In this document: positions 21,882-33,601 of the stretch, one piece after another
Layout of the letters: each line of letters starts with the position of its first letter
Numbering within the stretch: position 1 is the first letter of the stretch
The notes under the pieces: generated by a model
What the model was told of the DNA's origin: nothing
What the model saw: the letters and a program-made list of their open reading frames with translations, nothing else
The model's database searches: none
Position numbers and translations under genes: made by a program
DNA from: Parascedosporium putredinis
Lineage: Eukaryota; Ascomycota; Sordariomycetes; Microascales; Microascaceae
Direction of reading: 5' to 3'
DNA: 64,000 nt
Assembly: GCA_949357655.1 (NCBI GenBank)
Contig: CASHTG010000017.1
Location: 1,798,001-1,862,000, forward strand

Positions 21882-24176
21882 GTCGAAACGCTGGATAACT
21901 GGGATCTCTCTGTAATTTCTGGGGGTTTTGCGCGGAAATTGTCTTCGTCGTCGGAGCCTCTAGCTTTTTCTTATTATTAATTCTTCTGGGTTCCCCCTCG
22001 GATCAGGATGGCGCGAAACGTGGGTTTCGCGGCTCGGATGATGTAAGTGGGGATTCGATCTCGGCGGGGAGAGAGGGAGACAGAGAGAGAGGCGGGGGAG
22101 GTTTGCGTTAATTTTCGAGGGTGGGCTGCGAAAGGAAGAAAAAGAGGGAAGAAGGGAGGGGAGGAAAACGAAGAAAAAGGAATTCAAGTCTGGACCCTGA
22201 GGGGTGTTTAATCAATGAAGAGAGCTAGAAGAGAAACGGGATTAATGGGGATGGGACAAGATGGTTTCCTTCTTCCCTTCCTTCCGTCCCCTCCCCACTT
22301 GGCAAGAAATGCCACATTGAAACCTGGCTTGTAGGCACGGCTATTATAGAACCCCCTTCCCTTTCTCCCTCCCCAGAACCAGACACCAAGACGTGGCCCC
22401 CGCCCCGGAGGACAGTAGATCCCCGTGGCCCTGGATCGCCTGAGCCACGGCGACTTGCGAAACCAATCGCGGTTTCCCTCGCAAGAGAACTGGCTGCTAC
22501 CGTAGGCGAGAGTGCGTCGTGACCTGTGCCTTGCCACCTATCCCCGTGAGCCTCGTTTCTCAAACGCGTGGCCAAGGCTCCCTCCCGGAGTTTAGAACCC
22601 GAGCCACTGAGACGACCCCTCTCCCTGTTGCAAGGGAGGAAACTGACACCGAGCACTTTCTCTTTCTTTTTCTTTTTCTTTTTCTTTTCTTTTTCTTTTT
22701 TTTTCTTCACTCTCCTTTATTCCTCCTCTCCTCCTCAAACTGTAGACATAATATTCCCCGTCCAAAAGAATGAAAGAAAAGAAGCAAGAAAACCCGCCAA
22801 AAGCCATTATGAAGAAAGGTGGCGGGACACACATTGCCCCGCCTTCTAGAATCATCTGGCCAAAGCAAATAGATACGCTATAAGGGAGCGGGGCAACTAG
22901 AAGCTCGGCGGCGGCCAGACTCACTGAAAACAAAAGAAGAAGAAAAGGTTAGAACTCGTCATCGGCGCAACTTCCGCCACTCGAGAGGGCTTCGTTGCTT
23001 GCACAGCCCCCCTTTTTCTCTAGGCGTCCACTTCCAGCAGCAAACAAAAAAAAGCATGTGAGCTTAGGCGGCCCTTTTGCCTCTCTACTGTTTGTATGTG
23101 TGCCTCCTTCAATCTTTTCGCCTCCTGGATACTCTTTCTCTCTTTCTCTTTTTCCGTTCACCCCTCGTGAACTGTCATGCGTCTCACAGCAGCACTCGCG
23201 CGGGTGATTCAATCTCGTTTGTTCCTCTTTTCGTTTGGAAAGAAGGGGCGGCGCAAAGACCGGACGACTTTTCCCTTGGAGGGGGACGGAAGGATTGAAC
23301 TGAAGGAAAGAGGCGGGGGGAATTGCTAGTTGGGTAGTATAGCCCGTCTTTAGAGTTACTACCCTGAGATCCCAAGTAGTTGCATTTGGAATTAGGCGAT
23401 TCCATTTTTCTCTTGGCTTTGCGACTAGGTCGATTGGAAGTTGGCATTTGTAAAACGACCAAGTCCTTCACCGACTAATACCCGCCAGCCAGCTAGCTCC
23501 CACACTTGTGCCTGAAAGAACCCATACCACCCCGCTTGTCAAGATGGCGTCCGTCGTGAACGCCAGTTGGGATTGGAGTAGACTCATATTGCAACAGGCT
23601 GCTCGGTGCTGTGTGAACCAACTTATCCGCCCGGGGCCTGCCCGTCTTCTAAATGACCAGACGGTGTAAGCTCCATTATATCGGTGTGGTGATATGCACA
23701 GGGCCTCCTTCTCTACGATTACCTGAGACTGAGGTCCGTACCGGCTGGTGTATGTCCATGGAGCAGTAGGAGTTATCTAATACTACTGCTCACTCACATG
23801 TACGTAACTGACCAAAATTGGTGTTGTGACACTTTCCCTATCTCTGTGATACGTTGGAGAGCCAAGATTATGTTGGGAGGATTCCTCAAGAGACAGTCAA
23901 GTCTCTGAATGGCTGTTTACATAAAACTAGCAAAGAGAAGAGAACAAGTAAGGCTTGTGGGGGTTTGATAAAAAAGAAAAGAAAAGGACCAAAATCAAAG
24001 CTGATATGAGCCGAGCCTGTGGGCTTGTGAAAACGCCACTTTGTTGCGCCTGTATATCGAAAACGCGATATGAGCCCAAAATAGAAAAAAAAACCAAACC
24101 ATCGAGAAAATGCAATATCCGAGTCTCTGGTCTTTGATCCCCTCCATGTCCTCTACACAGCACAGTCTATCGCATT
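21882..24176. other. intergenic, about 2.3 kb
   Basis: Holds the upstream region of the WW gene, a long CTTTTT tract and the 3' flank of PNS1. No open frame here shows family features, and I see no RNA gene. Confidence 0.55.
22657..22707. repeat. CTTTTT polypyrimidine tract
   Basis: About 50 bases of repeated CTTTTT/CTTTT units in the spacer between the WW gene and PNS1, on the promoter side of the WW gene, which is transcribed leftward. Confidence 0.85.
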
Positions 24177-26584
24177 CTAAACATAGTCCTCCTCACGAGG
24201 ACGTCTTCGCTTCTCTCCGAAAAGATATGCGGCCTCCATGCAGTACGTCCCGCCACCGCTGGCCATTCTTCGTTCGCTGCCGTAGCAGATGATGACAGCA
24301 TCTACGATGCCGCTGAGGATGCTCTCCATCGACCCCATGACCGAGTACCCAATAAAACTGGCCACTATTCCCACGATATAGGCATACGCGGACCCCGGAT
24401 CCCTATTCCGTCCGGTAATGTAATCTCGAGCTTCTTAGCCGTCAGGACCCAACCAGCAAAGCCCATGCCAGTCGCGAGGATGAGTCGGCTCGACGAGAGC
24501 ACGAGCTTGGCTAGTCGGTAGGGTAACAGTCCGTTGGTCGTTTCTTCACGCGAGTCAAACACCCGAGGGTGAGCGTCGCTGTCGGCGTTTGCGGCGACAG
24601 GAACTCCATCTGGCTGAGGCCCCTCGCCGCAGCCGCTAGGTTCTGCGAGTGTATGGCGCAATATGTGATCGTGAGCGGGTTAGTAAGTGACACCACTGGC
24701 GTTGGGACGAAGCTGTTGGCGATGCGCTGGACAATATACGAGATGCGCGATGGGAGGATAAGCAAAGGCAACCGAACCAACCGCGCCAGTAGCGTCGATT
24801 GGCAGATGCTGCCAAAGATGGTCGTAAAGGCGTGGGTGAGCGCTGCCGTGACAATCTCTTGCGATGTTGGGGCCGGTACCGCGTTGCGATGGAAATACCA
24901 CTGCGAGACCGTCGCCGCCGTCGTCGCCCGATGGACCTCGGTAACCACGGATATCGTCCATGTGTACATGAAGATGAACCAGGCTCCCAGCCACCAGCTC
25001 GAGAGGCTAATCACGTACTTGGCTAGGTTGTTCGACATGTGGCCGCCCAAAAATACCCGTGAAAACATGCAAAGCCAGATCCAGGTCCATGCCACCACCG
25101 CGATGAGCGAACCTAGTCCCACGAGAACCAAAGCAGAGTTGGCTCCCAAGATCCGACTGGAAAATTCGAGAATGTCCACCGCCTGCCGAATTGAGTGCCG
25201 CCCCTTGACGACGCAGTACACCCACACGCCGGAGGCGACCAACGGGACGATGGCCGCCCATCGCATAACCCGGTCCTGTACGCTGGCTCCGTGCGTCGAG
25301 CCCTTGAAGCTGGAGATGAAGGGGTAAAGGAAGAAGGAGAATAGGATTACGGGCACGGCGACCAAGGTGAGCGAGACCAAGGGCTTGACAAAGGATCGCA
25401 GAGCCGCGAGCCAGAGCAACGCTACCGTCACCGCTACGACGGTGTCGACAGCGAGCATGTAGAATGACCCGTGCAGGGTCGAGTAAATGGTATCGCCGAT
25501 GGGCCGTTTCCTATCGGGCGTTTCTGTGTGCAACCAGACGAGCACGTAGGTGGAAAATAAGCTGGCGAGCATGATTAAAAAGAACCAGGCGAAGAAGGTG
25601 TCGTATCGGAACAGCTCGGCCTCGGGGACGCGAGCGCCACCGGTGCCTCTCGGTCGTCTTCTAGACTCGCCCTGCGAGAGTCGTCCATCTCGCTCTCTAT
25701 CGTTGATTGCCTGCGGACGAACTTGCGATCTGTACGTGGATAGAACTGCTGGAAAGGCGGCGGGCTGCCGGGATCGTCGAGCGTATCGCCGATAAGGGAC
25801 GCTGGGGGTCGTCGTCCTCGATTTGAGACTCTAGACCGATGTCCACCAGCCTACCCTTGCCGTGGCTACCATTTTCGTCGGAATCGGCGTCTTCGTGCGT
25901 GATTTTGGGTATGCTTGTTGGCTGCTTGACTCGAGAGTTACTGGCGTAATCACTCTTGCCGCCTCCGTTCCAGCTACTTCGTATCCCTCTCCTGAAGCCT
26001 TGGGTCTGGTATTCTGAAGGTCCCTCCGTGCTCCTGTCGAGAGACGCATTGCTCGCCTCGTTCTCCGACCCCATGCTCTCGGCGAGCTTGCTGGCCGCCG
26101 CGACCCGGCGGGATCGCTGAAGAGCATATAGGTCAGCGGCCTCCCTGTCGCGCTCCTCCTCTTCATCCTCTTCACGGAATTCGTCCCTCGTGCTCGCAAA
26201 GAGCGGCGCGTCCTGGGCTGGGGATATGCCTGATCTAAAGGCATGGCCGTATCGAGAATTACTGGTTTGCTGGTAGGGGTTACCATAGGTCCTCCCCAAG
26301 TAAGAGCGGTTTAGGCCGCGGGCGGGCCGAGAAGAGCGGTCGGGGACATATCGTGACGAAGCATTATCGTTATCGGCTTGTCCAAAGTTGGAGAGGCGGG
26401 ACTGGGATTGGGACAGGAATTTCGAAGCGTCTAGAGCAAATGGGAAGTGGTTAGACGTATGTCGTCTACAAAGAGGCGGAACCCGAGAATCTTGAAATTT
26501 CTCGAGTGTGAAGCAGCGAGGTTGCTCACAAACGGGGTGTGGAGGGGTTGGGCATCTCTGCGTTCACTCACATTCCGAAAACAT
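24177..26584 (-). CDS. PNS1: CTL/SLC44-type transporter, PNS1
   Basis: Plasma-membrane choline-transporter-like protein (SLC44/CTL family, yeast Pns1), about 756 residues. The start lies in a 13-base first exon (26584-26572) encoding Met-Phe-Ser-Glu; the donor is GTGAGT and the acceptor CTAG, so exon 2 begins at 26430. The first about 250 residues are hydrophilic, Ser/Arg/Asp-rich and cytosolic. Then come about ten membrane helices, for example FAWFFLIMLASLFSTYVLVW, MLAVDTVVAVTVALLWLAAL and ALVLVGLGSLIAVVAW. The family-typical C-terminal part includes FGSICQSTLLARLVR and FIGYSVMGSMESILSG, and the protein ends REEDYV. Four one-base losses (plus-strand runs at 25804-25808, about 25636-25642, 24567-24569 and 24393-24396) break the frame; adding four bases gives a whole number of codons. 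Real choline transport is not established for fungal members. Confidence 0.92.
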
Positions 26585-29036
26585 ATCGTACTCTTGGGGC
26601 GGAAGATTCGACACCTCCGCCAGCTATTGCCACTCGCGTCCCAGAATAAAAACTAAAAAGAGAAAAGGAAAAAACAATATGTTTGTTTGGGAGAAGAAAG
26701 GAACCAATATCCGGGCGTGGATACGGCAGTGCGCCTTGGTAATGTTGACTCCGTCGACCGCTTCTGCTTCTTCGTCCGTCGTTCAGTGGCGGCAGGAACG
26801 GGAAGGTGAGCGCATGTCAGTTGGAGAGGAGTGTGTTTGGGTTTAGGCGGGCTTTAGGGGAGGGTCACGCCGATGCGGAAATCAATCATCCAGTCAAACC
26901 AGGCCGGTAATGGAAAGGGTTCCTTCGGTCTGGTGTTTTGGGGGAAAAGGCTACTATGTACGAGCTAGCTTTGAGGGTGGAGGGTGGGGGCGGGCGCGTG
27001 CGGGTGCGAGTTGCAGAATGCAGGTGCGACTGGACGGACGTGCTAGACGTTCTGGACTGAAAAGGGTGGATCGAGGTGGGTAAATCGGGAGTGGGGAAAA
27101 TCGGACTGGAAAGAGCGGGTGACGACTGCAGCTGGCGGGCGAAGGGTTCGATTTCCCCACGAGACAGTCGACTTTCCAGAGTCAGAGGGGAGGGAGACCC
27201 AAAACACGGTGGATTGGAGACCCGGGCGGCCAGGTGACTAACGTCGGTAGAAACCAGTCGAGGTCACGATTCCGATTCCGAAAACGGGGGCAGGACACAA
27301 CAGGCTTATCACAGGATAAGAAAGAGAGCGGTCGAATGGGATACTTGTATTGGAGGCGGGCGATGGCTTGCCTGTGGCGAAGAAAAAGAAAATGCCCGGA
27401 CACGTATGTTTGAGACGCAAGAGTTGAGAAAGGAGAAGGGAAGAGGGAAGAAGAGAGGAAAAGAAGACTAGAGGTTCGAACGATGAGTGGTAGTAGCTCT
27501 GGGGGTTTAGGAGGTGAAGAACAAAAACATGCGGCTGCCTGACTGACATATCGTAACATTAAAGAATCTTGTGCATTAAGAAACTGACCGCCGCTAGGAG
27601 AAGGCAGGCAACTTACATCATCATGTGCTTCCTCTGGCTTTTGTAATTATGCCGGGTTGACACAGACCGACTGATGATTTCCAAACATCCAAGTCCCCTG
27701 TAAGTTCTCGTTCGTAGTGTACATGTTGTGCGCATGATAAGGCCCCAGGCTAGAGCACAGCTGGTACTATCGGTACATAAGACACAATCGTCACCGCCTG
27801 GTCTCGGCTAGGCAGTAATACCCATTGATTGTGGATGGCCAGCCAGCCCATCAGAGCTAGCGGAAGCTAGACTCTTGTTGGGGGTATTACCGATAAACCC
27901 CGTTATGAACGGGGGCCGCTGCTCAGCCTTGGACCTGGGGAGTCTTGACCGATGACGTTCAAGAGAGAGGTCGGGGGCAATCGATTTGATTTGAGCAACC
28001 AACCTCCAAGGAGGGAGCCTGTGCAGATCCAGGACCACCTCTAGCGTGCTATCGGAGCTCACTCAGCCTGATCAGGGCTTTTCTCATTTATTCCAAAAGC
28101 AGGCTTGGAGGCGATACATTGCAGGCATTTCCATGTATTTCCCTGCTGCGATCCTGATCTTCGAGATGCGCGTAAACTACTCACATCTGCTGCACAATCA
28201 TTCTCGAGGACTCTGCGCAGTGATTAATAAAAGTCCAAATCCTACAGAGATCCAATGAGCTCAGCTTCTCAATCAATCAGCAAAATTGATCTTCTGCTCG
28301 AGATTGCGAAATTGACTATTTCCGTAGTCATCCTTTGCCCGAGGACCTTAGGAACTTTGCCACTACACTTATCGTAACCTTGGACCTATCCGGGTCGTTT
28401 TTAGGAATTTCGTTTCTCTATTCCTGGGCTGGTCCAACTTTGGGCCGTGGAAGAAAGGGACATACAAATCTATAGATCTGTGGATGGATGGATCCGTAGA
28501 GGTGGTCTGTCAGTTGATCGCTCTTCACGAACTCGAAGCTCCCCAGCCCGCCAAACGCGCCTGCTGGTGGGAACTGCATATTGGGTCACCTCCCTGGCCC
28601 CCCTGCCGACGTCAGGCACCTATTGCTTGCTGAAAGCACGCTAACCATTAATACCACGACCCGGGTCCTTTTTCCCACATAATCGCCTCAGACCCTTTCC
28701 CCGATCCCCTTTCCCCGTGATTTGCACATCTCCCACCTTTCTTTCAATTCCTCTTTCGCGCTGTGCTACCGACTCAAGCTTCATTCTCTCTCCATCCTTG
28801 CGAGGCTTGCCGATTTTATTCCCACCCTTTGTAGCCCCCCTCGGCGCCCATTCCCACCCGCACACATTCCGGCCCCTCGCCGTCCCCCCGCGCTCCCGGG
28901 ATTCTCGACCACACGACACTGAAATTTCCTTTGCGAGCCTCTCATTAACCCACCCACTCACCCTCAAGCCGCCGAACGCAAGAACCCGCGAGAGCTTTCC
29001 TCCCCCTCCGACCAACTCCCACAAACCCATCTACCA
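26585..29036. other. intergenic, about 2.5 kb, between divergent PNS1 and the Rab gene
   Basis: Bidirectional promoter region. It contains the purine-rich strand of the PNS1 leader and the CT-rich, in part Pro/Ser-coding-like, leader of the Rab gene. No supported gene. Confidence 0.55.
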
Positions 29037-29863
29037 ATGTCGTCCCCGTCCTGGGACTACATCGCCAAGCTCGTGTGCATAGGCGACTCAGGATGCGGTA
29101 AATCCAGCCTCACCATCCGCCTCTGCGAAGGCCGCTTCTCCCCCACCACGATGTCACCATCGGCGTCGAGTTCGGCTCCCGCATCGTCCCCGTCGGACCC
29201 CCATACGCCGCACCCTCCACCATCTCTCCTAACAACCGCGGCTCCCGCCTCCTCCCCAGACTCCTCCCCGCCAGAAGACTCTCCCGCCGCTGCCACCGCC
29301 ACCAAGGACGGCGCCGCCGGCCTCCCGAACCCCCGCGCAACCCTCCGGCCGCCGCCACGGGACCTCAAAAGCACATGAAGCTCTCCCTCTGGGACACCGC
29401 CGGCCAGGAGACGTACAAATCCGTCACCCGCTCCTATTTCCGCGGCGCCTCGGGCGCCCTCCTCGTCTTCGACCTCTGCCGCCGCCAGACCTTTCTCCAC
29501 GTCACCGACTGGCTCAACGACCTCCGCCAAATCGCCGAGCCCGACATCGTCGTCGTCCTCGTCGGCAACAAGGCTGACCTCACCCTCGACAGTGCCGATG
29601 GCGAGAATAAGCGCGAGGTCACCCGCGACGAGGCCGAGGACTGGGCTCGCCGCAACGGCGTCCTCGAGTACGTCGAGACGAGCGCCAAGAGCGGAGAGAA
29701 CGTCGAGAATGCCTTCATGAGGGTCTCTGAGAGGATATACCAGAATATTCAGGCAGGCAGATATGACTTGAACGACAGGAGATCCGGCGTCAAGGGCCCC
29801 AGCGCCGGAGGTAGCCGGAACGTCGCCCTAAAACGCCCTCCTCAGAACTCTGGCTGCTGTTGA
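29037..29863 (+). CDS. Rab-family small GTPase, Rab4/Ypt4-like
   Basis: Small GTPase of about 275 residues acting in endosomal recycling if Rab4/Ypt4-like. Visible motifs are the P-loop GDSGCGKSS, switch I VTIGVEFG, switch II WDTAGQETYKSVTRSYFRGA, the NKAD guanine motif and the ETSAKSG motif. The C-terminus ends in GCC for double prenylation, so it acts on membranes. It is a single exon; the ATG at 29037 directly precedes the G-domain. One base is missing in the C run 29141-29145, just before switch I, and it throws the frame until about 29375. Between switch I and switch II there is an extra segment of about 50 residues, low-complexity (Pro/Ala/Arg or Pro/Ser/Ala depending on frame), much longer than in a usual Rab of about 210 residues. 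Further undetected indels inside that insert are possible. The Rab identity is certain, the subfamily likely. Confidence 0.9.
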
Positions 29864-31039
29864 ATGGGAGCGGATGCTTGCAGCGTCAATGCTAGTAACC
29901 TGCGCCTGGCATAGGTGTAGGAATAACCTAAGCACAGGCCCTGCCTTGCCGTCTTCTCAACTATCCTTGCTTTTGGTCCCTTGATCACATGCTGTCTCTC
30001 GAGATCGGTGTATCCTTTCTCGATGTCCTACCTATCGGGTTCTTCTTCTTTTTCTCACGTTGCTTCATGGAAATTTGCGGCAGTATCTACATATATTCAC
30101 CACCTATCATAATGGCTAATGGCTCGTATCCCGTTCGCCGGTGTCAGACGGAACTGGGAACGGAAGGGCGTGCGAAGCAAGGAGCCCTGGCTTGCCTGGT
30201 ATAGCGCGGGGCTAGACACTCACGAGTATAGATAGACGAGATGGGGCGCAGGAATGGGCAGGCCTTGTAGACTATCGGTCGTTATCCGGGGAACGACCAG
30301 CACCGCCCTAACAGTGGCGATGGATCGGTCTTGCGCTACTTGCTAGCACGAGCAAAAACGAGGCCCCCGAGTTGTTATCAGGGCATATATCTGTTTCTGT
30401 CAAGTCACAATCTATAGACTCATGTTACTACACCGGAACTTCGACGATGAGAAAAAAATGACATTCATCTTGCATTAAACTCGGGATTTCCTCCAACGCT
30501 CCCGGTGGCGTCCTATTTTCTTTTCTTTCTTTGCTTTTAGCCCACCGCTCTATTTCATCCCCTGGCTCCAGAGGGCCATGGTACAACGTGGTGAGTAAAA
30601 AGAGTTACAAGAAATGAGGCAAACAAAGGAAAAGTGTGGGCAAGAAAAGCCCGCGAAGAGTCCGTACACCCATCCCAAATTCCACGCCTGTATACCTAAA
30701 CGTACAAAATATGAGGGGGAGAGAGTGTAGAGAGTGAGAGTGAGAGAAATGGAAGCGGTGGAAGACTGAGAAGTTTGTAAACTCAAAGACAAGAAAGTAT
30801 GCAGGGTTCCGGCTTCTCGCCATGACCCGCCAAAATTCGTTATCCAACATGCTCCAGATATCCCTTAACTCATATTGATTGTTGTTTTTTTTGCTTTTTT
30901 CATTATCAAAGGGAAATCGAGACTGCATATGACGTGGTCCTCGGTGTCCAATGGAGGACCATCTTCTAGGCTGCTGATCTCAAGCAAGCCGGTAGCGAGC
31001 TCTCGATTGACACGCGACACGCGCGAGGGGAGAAAGCCT
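29864..31039. other. convergent 3' flanks of the Rab gene and PMT2
   Basis: Spacer of about 1.2 kb between convergent genes. It is T-rich after the Rab stop and has CT-rich patches. Antisense frames at 30550-30928 look spurious. Confidence 0.55.
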
Positions 31040-33601
31040 TTAATCCGACACACGCCAGTTGTTGAACCACTTCATGTAGCTGTACTGGCGGTTAGGACCG
31101 GTCATACCCCAGCAGATTGGGATGAAGTAGACGTAGAGACCGATGGTGAGGGTGTAGAGGAAACCAAAAACCGCGTACTGCACGGTCTTGTTCTTGCCTC
31201 GGACAAACCAATCGACGAGGAAGGCGAAAATCAGAACAGCGAAGTATAGGGCCGGGTAGTAGTGGTGTACGTAGGTGACACGGGCCATGACGGCAGAGGG
31301 AAGATAATGAAGGACCCAGCCGATGATGGGGTAGATACCCGCGTAGTGGATGTGGTCAATGTCCTGGAGGCTCAGTTCCTTGTACCCACGCTGCCAGCGA
31401 ATGAGGTACCAAGCCACGACTAGGCCAAAGACGCCGATACTGGCAGTCGAGCCCCAGTACACGAGAGGGTTGCCGAGCAGGAAGTATTTGACCACCTTGT
31501 CATCCCAGCTGCACATCCTAAGACCGACGTGGAGAATGGGCCACTGCCACCACTTGGAAGCAAGGTCATCCTGCTTATCCGGGTCGGGAACAAGGGCGTT
31601 GTTCGAAGTCATCATGGCAACATTGAGGTGGATGAAGTCGTGGAAGAAAGGGGACTTGTACACGGCGGGATCGCTAGGGGACTGCGTTGTCACATTCGTT
31701 AGCATGGTATTTGAGATGGAACATGGGAGGCTAAGACCTACGCTTGTCGTTGGTATGCGCCTCGATATTCCAGTGAGTATAAGCATCGCGAGGGTTGTTG
31801 GCCTTGGTACAAGTAACCTCAATCTGCTTGAAACCCCACTGAGGGAGGTTGGTGTTGCCAGCACGGAGGTAGCATCCAAGCACGGAATTCTTGAGACGGA
31901 ATGAGGTTGTCAGGGTTCGAATACGGCTGCGGTCGCTGGAGGCAACATCACGGATAACCTCGACCTTCCAGTGGTCCTTTGCGTCGCCAACGGTGACATT
32001 GCCATAGCAAGAAACCTCCTTCTCTCCCTTGGTCACAGGGGCGGCGATGTCGTGGGTGTGAAGGTTGCGGCCAGTCTGGGCGTGGATCAAACGGATAACA
32101 TCCTTGTCACCGATGAAGCGCGGCTCATCCTCCTCAACATAGGGCAGATCATCGCGGTTGGGGTAGATGAACCAGTCATTGTTGGTATCCTTGTGGTGAT
32201 AGCAAGTGACCTGCTGCTGACCAGAACCGTCGGGGTAAGTTTGGATATGGGAGTGGAGGAGGCCACCACCATAACCCATGTTTTTCAGAGTCAATCGGGA
32301 GCCGTAGGCAACCTCGAGAGGGCTATTGCGTCCGACATCAGTGCCCTTGAGGTTGGCTTGGAAGAGAGAGCTCATTTGGGCATCACCAGGACCAGAGTGG
32401 TCGAGAATGAGGAAGTGCAGATAGAAGGAGAACATGTAAACAATCATAGGGATGATAATCAAGCCGATGACGCGGGTGAAGACGTGAGCGCCGAGCGTGG
32501 GCTAAAATCGCGGGGCCGGTTAGCTTCAGGTGCCAAGGAATCCACGCCATCTCTTAGGGGCGATGGAAACTTACAATGGACATGCGGGTGTCGCCAAACT
32601 TGTTCCAGAGATCCTCGACGGTGTAAAGACCAACGAGGGCAGTGACGAAGAGGCCAACGAGCTTGACACTACACACACAACCAATGCTCAGACCAGTCAT
32701 GAAGAGCCAGAAGAACCACTCAGGGGCGAAGCTGTTGTTGCGCTGGTTGTGGAACTTTGACCAACACAGGACGGTGGCAAAGGTACCGCACAGAAGCATA
32801 GAATCGAGAAGGATGAATCGGCTGATAGTGGTATACGAGTTCTCGCACAGGACCATCAAGGCAACAAGCCAGACAGTCGCGCGCTTAAACTTGAGCTCTC
32901 GCGCGGTATAGTAGGCCATGGGAACACAAACGATGCCGAAGAAGGCGTTGAATGCACGCATGAAGGTGTAGTTGACGTCCTCGGGGTATTTCTCGCCCGA
33001 CTTGAACTCGAAGGAACCGTTGTATCCGGCGAGAACACCGGAAAGGCCGACCAGCATTTTACCCAGGGAGGATGAACATCACTAAGAGAAAGTTAGTCGA
33101 TGTTTGCATTGATAGCTCAAGGCCCACATTGTCATTTATCGCGATATCGAGGTCTGGGTATCTCATACAAGTAGTATTCATGCTTGATATAGTGGCTTCC
33201 GAATTTACCGAAACTATAAAGGGGTTGTTAGTGCCAGCTGCAGAGGGAAGCAGATGAGGGGGAGGGGGTGTTGACGAACTGAGCCTCGTCCCAAGTGACG
33301 ATGTTGCTAATGCCAATCTTCCACAGACGGGTAAAGGCAGCAAGGACAGTGAAGAGAATGGGCGCGATGACAAACTCCCACTCGTCGAGAACTTGCAAAA
33401 GGACGCCTCCTACTCAACAGGGTCAGTTGGCTTCTTTGATTCGCGAGCAGCCGGATAGGCTCGACCGACCTTCTTTGCGAGCTTCTTGTTATCGATGGGC
33501 TGAGGAGTAGCCTTGGACACCTCGGTGCCGGCGGCAACCCTTCTCCTCAAGCCATCTCCAAGGTCAGTGCCAGAGGCGGCCACGGCCTTGTCGACGGACA
33601 T
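31040..33601 (-). CDS. PMT2: dolichyl-phosphate-mannose-protein mannosyltransferase, PMT2 type
   Basis: ER membrane glycosyltransferase (GT39) of about 759 residues that transfers mannose from dolichyl-phosphate-mannose to Ser/Thr of secretory proteins; PMT2-type enzymes usually pair with PMT1-type partners. Exons read leftward are 33601-33280, 33213-33169, 33081-32575, 32501-31742 and 31681-31040. The catalytic-loop acidic motif WDEAHFGKFGSHY is formed across the first intron, and the next conserved piece is DVHPPLGKMLVGL. The middle holds the lumenal MIR repeats (SRLTLKNMGYGGGLLHSH, VIRLIHAQTGRNLHTHD, FRLKNSVLGCYLRAG). Multiple helices follow, with GWVLHYLP and THVHHYYPAL-type motifs (here TYVHHYYPALYF), ending MKWFNNWRVSD. 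Frame breaks: near 33411, at the run 33066-33068, and at the exon 4/5 junction near 31677-31680, where two bases seem missing. Otherwise exon phases fit. Very secure. Confidence 0.95.

Noticed and set aside
24569..25327. 252-codon plus-strand frame inside PNS1
   Set aside because: Antisense shadow of the hydrophobic PNS1 coding region.
27130..27165. tRNA-like GGTTCGATTTCC string
   Set aside because: The T stem does not pair and no cloverleaf is possible.
31971..32645. 224-codon plus-strand frame inside PMT2
   Set aside because: Antisense shadow of the PMT2 MIR-domain region.
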